From NCBI GenBank assembly GCA_937901455.1, contig CALDIA010000209.1, forward strand, positions 1 through 5,393: DNA of 5,393 nt, written 5' to 3'. Of this stretch, positions 1 through 5,393 are shown piece by piece (position 1 is the stretch's first letter; each line of letters begins with the position of its first letter). Position numbers and translations under genes: made by a program. This DNA is from an uncultured Bacteroidales bacterium. Lineage in GTDB: Bacteria > Bacteroidota > Bacteroidia > Bacteroidales > WCHB1-69. Under the pieces are notes generated by a model. That model had not been told where the DNA came from. It ran no database searches and worked only from the letters and a program-made list of their open reading frames with translations.

Positions 1-1
1 G

Positions 2-91
2 CTGTGCGGCAAGGGCCACGTCATCAAAGGCAAGACCGCCTACGGCTGCTCCGAGTGGCGCAACGGCTGCGGGTGGAGGAAGGCGTTTTGA
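2..91 (+). CDS. topB: DNA topoisomerase III, C-terminal end (partial)
   Basis: This is the last 29 codons of a gene that enters from the left edge and stops at TGA 89-91. The visible residues contain a zinc-ribbon pattern: CGKG at residues 2-5 of the fragment, then YGCSEW and NGC, with cysteines at fragment residues 2, 16 and 23; a fourth cysteine would lie just upstream. This matches the C-terminal zinc ribbon of type IA topoisomerases, and the GKTAYGCSE stretch followed by a short aromatic-rich tail is what I recall of Bacteroidota TopB. TopB relaxes and decatenates DNA by cutting one strand through a tyrosine; none of the catalytic part is in this window. The last 15 codons are repeated beyond the ATPase gene, at 1545-1592. 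The name rests on a short fragment, so another zinc-ribbon protein is possible. Confidence 0.7.
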   Translation: MCGKGHVIKGKTAYGCSEWRNGCGWRKAF

Positions 92-101
92 CAAAAATCT
101 T
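43..101 (+). repeat. Left copy of 59-bp topB-end duplication
   Basis: Positions 43-101 match 1544-1602 at a constant offset of 1501 bp, with 6 mismatches in 59 bp (at 55, 77, 79, 80, 81 and 88 in this copy). The segment covers the last 15 codons of topB, its TGA, and the following bases to AAAAATCTT. Identity stops at 102, where this copy continues into the first 21-bp repeat and the right copy continues into a pyrimidine-rich stretch. The two copies bracket the ATPase gene, so they behave like the left and right ends of an insertion. The match is read directly from the sequence; the attachment-site interpretation is inference. Confidence 0.9.
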
Positions 102-181
102 GGAATGGTGTAAGATTAGGCTTGCAAAAAATCTTGGAATGGTGTAATTTTGCGGCGTATAAAAATCTTGGAATGGTGTAA
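93..181 (+). repeat. Three 21-bp direct repeats at exact 34-bp period
   Basis: Three identical 21-bp units lie at 93-113, 127-147 and 161-181. Each is an A-tract followed by TCTTGGAATGGTGTAA. They are separated by two unrelated 13-bp spacers (114-126 and 148-160), so the period is exactly 34 bp. The array starts two bases after the topB stop codon and ends two bases before the ATPase start codon, filling the whole gap. Unit 2 overlaps the -7 element of the predicted promoter, and unit 3 would make up most of the transcribed leader. Identical units with diverged spacers suggest selection on the unit, as for operator or recombinase-binding sites. I see no matching inverted partner. The function is unknown. 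Confidence 0.93.
122..152 (+). promoter_or_regulatory. Predicted Bacteroidota promoter for the ATPase gene
   Basis: TTG at 122-124 and TAATTTTG at 145-152 are separated by 20 bp, which fits the Bacteroidota primary sigma pattern of a -33 TTTG/TTG and a -7 TAnnTTTG 19-21 bp apart. Transcription would start at about 157-160, giving a leader of roughly 25 nt made almost entirely of repeat unit 3. The first three bases of the -7 element are the TAA that ends repeat unit 2, so a protein bound to the repeats could compete with or assist the polymerase. The motif match is seen; promoter activity is inferred. Confidence 0.6.
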
Positions 182-183
182 TC

Positions 184-1536
184 ATGAAAAGGAAGATGTA
201 TCAAACCCTGCTGAAATGGAAGCAGGAAGAGCAAGGACGAAAGGCCTTGATGATTGACGGCGCACGGCGTGTGGGCAAGAGCTACATCGTGGAGGAATTT
301 GCCCGAAACGAGTATGCATCGTACATTCTCATCGATTTTGCCCATGTTGACGAAGAGGTCATCGGCTATTTCGAGAACTACAAGACGGATTACGATGCTT
401 TGTTCATGCATTTGTCGTTGTACTATCGCGTGCAGCTTCATGAACGCAACTCGCTGATTGTCTTTGACGAAGTGCAATTCTACCCGAAAGCCCGTGCCGC
501 CATCAAGTATCTTGTCGCCGATGGCCGATACGATTACATTGAAACAGGCTCGCTCATCAGTATCAACAAGAATGTCAAAGACATACTTATCCCATCCGAG
601 GAACGCCATATCAAGATGTTCCCTATGGATTTCGAGGAGTTCCTTTGGGCGATGGGCGAGGAGATGCTGATGCCCTATATTGAGGACTGTTTCAAGAAGC
701 AACAGCCTTTGGGTCAGGCACTTCACCGCAGGGCGATGGATTATCTGCGGCAATACATTATTGTCGGCGGGATGCCGCAAGCCGTACAAGCCTACATCGA
801 CACCAAGAGTTTCGAAAAGGCCGATGCCGAGAAGCGCGACATTCTCCAACTCTATCGTTCCGACATCAGGAAATATGCTTCCGGCTACGAAAGCAAGGTG
901 AGCAAAATATTCGACACTCTGCCCGGACAACTGCAAAAACACGAGAAAAAATTCAGGCTGTCGGCCTTGAAAGACCATGCGCGCCTGCGTGAATACGAAA
1001 GCTCGTTCCTGTGGTTGGAGGACGCGATGGTCGTCAACGTATGTTACAGTGCTTCTGAGCCTTCCGTTGGGTTGCGCCTCAAGATGGATGACTCCACGAT
1101 GAAATGCTACATGGGCGACACGGGATTGCTTATCAGCCTTGCCTTCGACGAGCGCACCATTGCCACAGAGGAGCTTTACCGCAAACTGATGCTCGACAAG
1201 TTGGAAATCAACAAGGGTATGCTGGTGGAAAACATTGTTGCTCAGATGCTTCGAGCCTCTGGCCACGAGCTGTACTTCTTTTCAAGTTACTCGAAGGAAA
1301 ACTCGGAAGACACCATGGAAATCGACTTCCTTGTCCGCAAGCCCGTCATCTCAAGTCGGCACAACATTTCGCCGATTGAAGTGAAATCTGGCAAGAACTA
1401 TGCTTTGTCGTCGCTTCGGAAGTTCCGCAACAAATATGCCCCGCAGTTGTCAACGGCATATGTGCTTCATTCATCGGACGTGAAGGTAGAGGATGGGGTG
1501 GTGTATTTGCCTTTGTATATGGCGGGATTGGTGTAG
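184..1536 (+). CDS. AAA_14 / DUF4143 family ATPase
   Basis: The product is a complete 450-aa ATP-binding protein. The N-terminal P-loop domain has Walker A at residues 26-33 (GARRVGKS), Walker B at 91-96 (LIVFDE) and a sensor-like ETGS at 120-123. The family hallmark GGMP is at 195-198. The C-terminal DUF4143 part has the typical KCYMGDTGLL at 307-316, then a possible PD-(D/E)xK-like nuclease fold with D381 in EIDFLV and E399/K401 in IEVKSGK. Length and architecture are normal for the family, whose members are abundant in Bacteroidota and mostly of unknown function. ATG 184 is chosen because it lies two bases after the repeat array and just before the conserved N-terminus; there is no Shine-Dalgarno, as usual in the phylum. 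Sampled GC is about 50%, lower than the restriction genes downstream. The topB end duplicated on both sides suggests the gene arrived as a mobile unit. Whether it cuts DNA or only binds it is unknown. Confidence 0.9.
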   Translation: MKRKMYQTLLKWKQEEQGRKALMIDGARRVGKSYIVEEFARNEYASYILIDFAHVDEEVIGYFENYKTDYDALFMHLSLYYRVQLHERNSLIVFDEVQFYPKARAAIKYLVADGRYDYIETGSLISINKNVKDILIPSEERHIKMFPMDFEEFLWAMGEEMLMPYIEDCFKKQQPLGQALHRRAMDYLRQYIIVGGMPQAVQAYIDTKSFEKADAEKRDILQLYRSDIRKYASGYESKVSKIFDTLPGQLQKHEKKFRLSALKDHARLREYESSFLWLEDAMVVNVCYSASEPSVGLRLKMDDSTMKCYMGDTGLLISLAFDERTIATEELYRKLMLDKLEINKGMLVENIVAQMLRASGHELYFFSSYSKENSEDTMEIDFLVRKPVISSRHNISPIEVKSGKNYALSSLRKFRNKYAPQLSTAYVLHSSDVKVEDGVVYLPLYMAGLV

Positions 1537-1545
1537 GGAATCCCG
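1523..1545 (+). other. Small hairpin at the right cassette junction
   Basis: CGGGATT at 1523-1529 pairs with AATCCCG at 1539-1545, giving a 7-bp stem with a 9-nt loop that contains the ATPase stop codon. No run of T follows, so it is a poor intrinsic terminator. Its right arm ends where the second topB-end copy begins (1544). It could be a weak terminator, a feature of the element end, or chance. Confidence 0.35.
1525..1535 (+). repeat. Degenerate copy of the leader repeat core
   Basis: GGATTGGTGTA here differs at one base from GGAATGGTGTA, the core of the three leader repeats (102-112 in unit 1). It overlaps the last codons and stop of the ATPase gene (Gly-Leu-Val-stop) and lies 9 bp before the right topB-end copy. 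The cassette is therefore bracketed by similar 11-mers in the same orientation. Eleven bases with one mismatch could arise by chance. Confidence 0.35.
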
Positions 1546-1602
1546 GCTGCTCCGAATGGCGCAACGGCTGCGGGTGGCGACTGGCGTTCTGACAAAAATC
1601 TT
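1544..1602 (+). repeat. Right copy of 59-bp topB-end duplication
   Basis: This is the partner of 43-101, with 53 of 59 bases identical. The match starts abruptly 8 bp after the ATPase stop codon and ends at AAAAATCTT, after which this copy runs into TTCCCCC rather than the 21-bp repeat. Four of the six differences cluster at 1578-1582, and the reading frame is kept. This copy joins directly to the mod promoter region, so it probably marks the ancestral topB-mod junction. Confidence 0.9.
1545..1592 (+). pseudogene. Displaced 3' end of topB (15 codons plus stop)
   Basis: Read from 1545 this encodes GCSEWRNGCGWRLAF and a TGA at 1590-1592. The working left copy ends GCSEWRNGCGWRKAF, so the two differ at one residue. 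It has no start codon, lies in a different frame from the ATPase, and cannot be translated as topB. It is best read as the original topB terminus cut off by the insertion, while the left copy now supplies the end. The alternative, that the left copy is ancestral and this one arrived with the cassette, cannot be excluded here. Confidence 0.75.
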
Positions 1603-1617
1603 TTCCCCCTCCCGCCC

Positions 1618-1647
1618 TTGCCATGTCGCGGCAATTCCTTACCTTTG
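1618..1647 (+). promoter_or_regulatory. Predicted Bacteroidota promoter for mod-res
   Basis: TTG at 1618-1620 and TACCTTTG at 1640-1647 are separated by 19 bp and match the TTG / TAnnTTTG pattern. The predicted transcription start at about 1652-1655 leaves a leader of about 20 nt before ATG 1675. The promoter lies downstream of the insertion, so the ATPase cassette should not have cut mod-res off from its own promoter. An in-frame TTG at 1618 would extend Mod by 19 residues, but it lies inside this promoter, which favours ATG 1675 as the start. Confidence 0.6.
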
Positions 1648-1674
1648 TCACCCGAACGCAAAACCCCGTATGCC

Positions 1675-3264
1675 ATGCCCACTCTCAACTGGATAGGAAA
1701 GGAAAAGGTCGTCAACCATCATCTCGAAGTACCCTACCGCGTGCTTGAGCACCGCTATGGCCATCGTGCCGGCAACACGGACGACACGTCGTTTGCAGGC
1801 AGCGGCAACATGATTATCCACGGCGACAACCTCGAAGCCCTCAAAGCCCTCCTGCCCGAATACGAAGGCCGCGTGAAGTGCATCTACATCGACCCGCCCT
1901 ACAACACCGGCAACGAAGGCTGGGTGTATAACGACAACGTGAACCACCCCAAGCTCCGGAAATGGCTCGGCGACGTGGTGGGCAAGCAAGACGAGGACTT
2001 CACGCGCCACGACAAATGGCTCTGCATGATGTATCCGCGCCTCCGCCTCCTCCAACGCCTCCTCGCCGACGACGGCGCCATCTTCATCTCCATCGACGAC
2101 AACGAACAGGCACACCTGAAAATGGTTTGCGACGAGATTTTCGGAGCAAGGAATTTTATAGGTAACATAATGTGGCAAAAAAGGACTTCTCCAGATGCTC
2201 GTTTATTTCTTGGTCCGGCTCATGATTTTGTTTTGGTCTATGCAAAAAATGAGGAAAACGCAAGAAAAACATTCCATAAACTACCATATAGTTCTGAACG
2301 AACAAAATCATATAAAAACCCTGATAACGATCCGCGAGGTGATTGGGCATCCGTGGATTTAACAGGTCAAACAGGACACGCAACGGAAAATCAATACTAT
2401 GGAGTGCCCTCACCAAATGGAGATTTAATTTATCCTCCAAAAGGTCGGTGTTGGGCATTGGCTGAAAATACTTTTCTTGAACTAATAGCAGATAATCGAA
2501 TTTGGTTTGGAACTGACGGAAATTCAAGACCAAGACAAAAAAAGTTTTTGTCTGAAATGGAAGGAGTTATGCCTTGGACTTGGTGGACAAACAATGAAGT
2601 TGGTCATAATCAGGAAGCTACAAAAGAGTTGGCTCAAATATTAGATGTTCATGGTGCCTTTGAAACTCCCAAACCCACTCGCCTCATCGAGCGCATCCTA
2701 CAAATCGCCTCCGACAAAAACTCCATCATCCTCGACAGCTTCGCGGGCAGCGGCACCACGGCCCATGCCGTCCTCAACCTCAACAAACGCGACGGCGGCA
2801 ATCGTAAATTCATCCTCGTCGAAATGGAAGACTACGCCGACAGCATCACCGCCGAGCGCGTGCGCAGGGTGATGAACGGCTACGCCGACACCGAAGGCAC
2901 GGGCGGCAGCTTCGACTTCTACGAGCTGGGCGAAACGCTGTTCAACGCCGATGGCACACTCAACGAAGCCGTGGGCGAAGACCGTATCCGCCAGTACGTC
3001 TATTACACCGAGACCAAACGCCACCTGAGCCGGCAGCGCGAAAGCCGAAACCGCTACCTGCTCGACACTTGCAACGGCGTGGGCTACTACCTGTTTTACG
3101 AGCCGGGCCGCGAAACCGCCTTCACCTACGACCGCTTGGGCATCATCGGCGAAAAGGCCGAGAGCTACGTCGTGTATGCCGACACCTGCACCATCGACAA
3201 GGACTATCTGTCCGGCAAGAACATCATTTTCCGCAAGATACCCCGCGACATACAAAAATTCTGA
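1675..3264 (+). CDS. mod: Type III restriction-modification DNA methyltransferase (Mod)
   Basis: Mod recognises the target site and transfers a methyl group from S-adenosylmethionine to adenine N6; with Res it forms the type III complex. The 529-aa product has motif IV DPPY at 73-76, the DDGAIFISIDDNE region that follows, a target-recognition region at about 150-330, then FETPKP at 329-334 and the AdoMet-binding FAGSGTT at 356-362. This order (IV, recognition region, I) is that of beta-class N6/N4 methylases, which includes type III Mod. The C-terminal 120 residues resemble the Mod tail. It is shorter than EcoP15I Mod (about 645 aa). ATG 1675 gives the N-terminus MPTLNWIGKEKV, which I recognise from Bacteroidota Mod proteins. 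Res starts 5 nt after the stop. The recognition region is strikingly AT-rich compared with the rest of the gene. The target sequence cannot be deduced. Confidence 0.92.
   Translation: MPTLNWIGKEKVVNHHLEVPYRVLEHRYGHRAGNTDDTSFAGSGNMIIHGDNLEALKALLPEYEGRVKCIYIDPPYNTGNEGWVYNDNVNHPKLRKWLGDVVGKQDEDFTRHDKWLCMMYPRLRLLQRLLADDGAIFISIDDNEQAHLKMVCDEIFGARNFIGNIMWQKRTSPDARLFLGPAHDFVLVYAKNEENARKTFHKLPYSSERTKSYKNPDNDPRGDWASVDLTGQTGHATENQYYGVPSPNGDLIYPPKGRCWALAENTFLELIADNRIWFGTDGNSRPRQKKFLSEMEGVMPWTWWTNNEVGHNQEATKELAQILDVHGAFETPKPTRLIERILQIASDKNSIILDSFAGSGTTAHAVLNLNKRDGGNRKFILVEMEDYADSITAERVRRVMNGYADTEGTGGSFDFYELGETLFNADGTLNEAVGEDRIRQYVYYTETKRHLSRQRESRNRYLLDTCNGVGYYLFYEPGRETAFTYDRLGIIGEKAESYVVYADTCTIDKDYLSGKNIIFRKIPRDIQKF
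2140..2660 (+). other. AT-rich target-recognition segment within mod
   Basis: By hand count, 2161-2640 has 186 G or C in 480 bases (39%), while sampled flanks at 1801-2100 and 2701-2760 are about 60%. Codon choice changes with it: AAA, ATA, TTA, AAT and TTT dominate inside, while GC-ending codons dominate outside. The change is abrupt on both sides, near 2120-2150 and 2650-2670. It coincides with Mod residues of about 155-328, where type III Mod proteins carry the DNA-recognition domain. The reading frame is intact. This is the expected trace of a recognition domain acquired by recombination at conserved flanks. Confidence 0.8.
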
Positions 3265-3269
3265 AGCCT

Positions 3270-5393
3270 ATGGAACTCAAGAAATACCAAAGCGAAGTGT
3301 TGGCCGACTTGGAGGACTTCTGCCAACGGCTCAACCGCGAGAAAGACCTGAAGGACGCCTTCCGGCACCATTGGGAAGACCGTGGCATCGTATTGAGCGC
3401 CTACGACGACTTCTTCAGGCCCTACAACAACGAAATCAAGGGCGTGCCACGGGTGTTGCTCAAAGTGCCCACGGCGGGCGGCAAGACCTTCATCGCCTGC
3501 AACGCCCTGCGCACCATCTTCGACAACACCCCGGCGGAACTGCCCAAAGTGGTGGCATGGTTCGTGCCGTCCGACACTATCCTGCGCCAGACCTGCAAGA
3601 ACCTGAAAAACCCCAACCATCCCTACCGGCAACGCATCGACAGCCTTTTCAACGGGCGCGTGCAGGTGGTCGACAAGGAGTCGGCGTTGATGGGACAAGG
3701 CATCTCGCCCACCCAGATTAGGGAGCAACTGACCGTTTTCGTGCTGAGCATCCAATCGTTTGCAAGCAACACGAAAGACGGCAGGCGCGTGTATCGCGAG
3801 AACGAGAACCTGGCCGAATATGCGGGCATGACCCACACGAACTCATATACCGAAGTGGACGACACCGCCTTCATCAGCGTGCTGGCAAGCCTCAACCCCG
3901 TGGTCGTCATCGACGAGAGCCACAACTTCAAGGCCGACTTGCGGGTTGAAGCCTTGCGCGACATCAACCCGCGCTTCATCCTTGACCTGACCGCCACGCC
4001 GCGCAAAAACAGCAACATCATCAGCATCGTTGACTCGATGAAGCTGAAACGCGAGAACATGGTCAAGCTGCCCGTCATCGTCTATAACCCCCGCACGACC
4101 AACGAAGTATTAGTGAGCGCTATACAGATGCAGCGCACATTGGAACGCCGTGCCATCGAGCAGGAAAGGAACGGCGGACGCTACATCCGCCCGATAGCGC
4201 TGTTGCAGGCCCAGCCCCGCACCTCGAAGGAAAGCGTCGACTACCAGAAGATCAAGGAGCAACTGCTTGAAATCGGCGTACCCGAAGGGCAAATCAAGAT
4301 AAAGACCGGCGACCGCGACGAGATCAAGGACATGGACCTGCTGAGCCGCGAATGTGAGGTGCGTTTCATCATTACGGTGAACGCCCTGAAGGAAGGCTGG
4401 GACTGCCCGTTTGCCTACGTGTTGGCCTCCATCGCCAACCGCAGCTCGGCCGTCGACGTGGAGCAGATCTTGGGAAGGATCCTCAGGCAGCCCTACGCCG
4501 AGAAACAACGGCAGGACCTGCTGAACCTGTGCTATGTGTTCACCTCCTCCAACGACTTCAACGCCACCGTCGGCAACATCATCAAGAGCCTCAACCACGA
4601 AGGCTTCAGCAACCGCGACTACCGCCTTGCCCAGCCCGAGCAACTCCGCAAGCACGACGACACCCCGACGGAAACCGAGGCACACGAACAGTTGGCAATG
4701 GATATGGGCGACGAGCCTTCGGCCCCCGAAATCGACGTCGCCGAAATCAAGGAGATGCTTGGAAGCGGCGACACCGGCGAAACCATCCACACCGTGATAG
4801 AGACCGCCACCGAGCAAAGCCGGCAGTACAACGAAAGGATAGAGGAAGCCCAATACGACGAACTACAAATGACAGCCCCTGAGATCATGGACAAGAAGAA
4901 ACACTACCCGATGAAGGAAACCTTCAAGGAAACGGCGAAGACCGTGTGCCTGCCCGTCTTCAAGAAACGCATCAACACAGGCTCCATCTTTGAGGAAGCG
5001 GGAAGCCTCGCCCCGTTGACCAAGGGGATGCTCGCCGAAGGCTTCGACCTGCGCAAGGCCGACCGCAACATCGACTTCACGCGGGCCAAGACCGAGGCCG
5101 TCGCCATCGACATCGCCGAAACGGGGAAGAACGACTATGCCCCCGAATACCAGAAACTTAACGACACCAAGCTACAATACATCCAAGAGGCTTTCAAGAC
5201 CATTTCGACCGAAGGCCAGCGCGAGCAGTTGGCAAAGGCCGTGGCGAAGAAGATAAGGATGGACGAGGTGTCGGAGCCCGTGATAAGCGGCTATGTGAAG
5301 GATGTGGTCAGGGACTTCGACAGCGAGCAAGTCATGGAGATGTTCGAGTACCTCGAAAACACCGCGCAAACCATCCGTGAGAAAATAGCGTCG
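3270..5393 (+). CDS. res: Type III restriction endonuclease subunit (Res), 3' end outside window
   Basis: Res is the ATP-driven translocating nuclease subunit, which cuts about 25-27 bp from the site after meeting a second complex. The frame is open from ATG 3270 to the window end, 708 codons, with no stop. Superfamily 2 helicase motifs appear in order: Walker A VPTAGGKT at 66-73, motif II DESH at 215-218, LTATP at 240-244, NALKEGWDCP at 371-380, and motif VI QILGRILRQP at 399-408. EcoP15I Res is about 970 aa with its PD-(D/E)xK nuclease domain in the last 200 or so residues, so that domain should lie beyond the edge and cannot be judged. The start MELKKYQ is 5 nt after the mod stop, implying one transcript with mod. 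GC is about 60%, like the flanks of mod. No frameshift or missing helicase residue is seen. Confidence 0.93.
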   Translation, partial: MELKKYQSEVLADLEDFCQRLNREKDLKDAFRHHWEDRGIVLSAYDDFFRPYNNEIKGVPRVLLKVPTAGGKTFIACNALRTIFDNTPAELPKVVAWFVPSDTILRQTCKNLKNPNHPYRQRIDSLFNGRVQVVDKESALMGQGISPTQIREQLTVFVLSIQSFASNTKDGRRVYRENENLAEYAGMTHTNSYTEVDDTAFISVLASLNPVVVIDESHNFKADLRVEALRDINPRFILDLTATPRKNSNIISIVDSMKLKRENMVKLPVIVYNPRTTNEVLVSAIQMQRTLERRAIEQERNGGRYIRPIALLQAQPRTSKESVDYQKIKEQLLEIGVPEGQIKIKTGDRDEIKDMDLLSRECEVRFIITVNALKEGWDCPFAYVLASIANRSSAVDVEQILGRILRQPYAEKQRQDLLNLCYVFTSSNDFNATVGNIIKSLNHEGFSNRDYRLAQPEQLRKHDDTPTETEAHEQLAMDMGDEPSAPEIDVAEIKEMLGSGDTGETIHTVIETATEQSRQYNERIEEAQYDELQMTAPEIMDKKKHYPMKETFKETAKTVCLPVFKKRINTGSIFEEAGSLAPLTKGMLAEGFDLRKADRNIDFTRAKTEAVAIDIAETGKNDYAPEYQKLNDTKLQYIQEAFKTISTEGQREQLAKAVAKKIRMDEVSEPVISGYVKDVVRDFDSEQVMEMFEYLENTAQTIREKIAS

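Noticed and set aside
93..181. A possible short CRISPR array (three repeats, two spacers).
   Set aside because: Spacers are only 13 bp, the repeats lack CRISPR-type structure, no cas gene is near, and the array sits as the promoter and leader of a gene.
40..1266. A 408-codon open frame on the minus strand opposite the ATPase gene.
   Set aside because: It is antisense to a gene with clear family motifs, shows no recognisable domain, and runs into the topB tail. Long antisense frames are common opposite genes with this codon bias.
1601..1617. A pyrimidine-rich run (T4 C5 and following) upstream of mod as a phase-variation tract or a topB terminator.
   Set aside because: The longest single-base run is five, too short for typical slippage, and no stem precedes it. 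No simple repeat is seen inside mod either, so phase variation by slippage is not supported.
1618..1674. An N-terminal extension of Mod from TTG 1618.
   Set aside because: The extra 19 residues would be encoded inside the predicted promoter and do not resemble the start of Mod proteins; ATG 1675 gives a familiar N-terminus.
4110..4853. A 247-codon minus-strand frame inside res, and a similar 185-codon one inside mod (2698-3255).
   Set aside because: Both lie opposite well-supported genes in GC-rich sequence, have low-complexity Val/Ala/Gly-rich products and no motif.

Overview
The window looks like chromosomal or accessory DNA of a GC-rich member of the Bacteroidota, probably Bacteroidales. 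The evidence is two good matches to the Bacteroidota promoter pattern (TTG, 19-20 bp, TAnnTTTG), start codons without Shine-Dalgarno sequences, a topB-type C-terminus, and an AAA/DUF4143 ATPase of a kind common in that phylum. GC is near 60% in the restriction-modification genes and near 50% in the ATPase (hand counts of sampled lines). The genus cannot be settled from this window; Alistipes-like high-GC Bacteroidales are one guess.

Layout. (1) Positions 2-91 are the last 29 codons of a gene that looks like topB (DNA topoisomerase III, C-terminal zinc ribbon). (2) Positions 92-183 hold three identical 21-bp repeats at an exact 34-bp period, overlapping a Bacteroidota-type promoter. (3) Positions 184-1536 encode a complete 450-aa AAA_14/DUF4143 ATPase. 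(4) Positions 1537-1674 begin with a second copy of the topB 3' end (15 codons plus stop), followed by a second Bacteroidota promoter. (5) Positions 1675-3264 encode a complete 529-aa type III DNA methyltransferase (Mod). (6) From 3270 to the window end, open at its 3' end, is the type III restriction subunit (Res), with its helicase motifs visible; its C-terminal nuclease domain should lie beyond the window.

How it fits together. Mod and Res are separated by 5 nt and form an ordinary mod-res operon driven from about 1618-1647. The ATPase and its repeat-bearing leader look like a roughly 1.5-kb cassette inserted between topB and mod. A 59-bp segment covering the topB 3' end and the first bases after its stop occurs on both sides of the cassette, 1501 bp apart, with 6 mismatches. 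Both copies would encode nearly the same topB C-terminus (ending WRKAF or WRLAF). This resembles insertion at the 3' end of a gene with regeneration of that end, but no integrase or transposase is visible in the window.

The two most interesting signals are this repeat-led ATPase cassette with its duplicated topB end, and a sharp fall in GC (about 60% to 39% and back) in the target-recognition region of mod. The second signal suggests exchange of the DNA-specificity domain by recombination.
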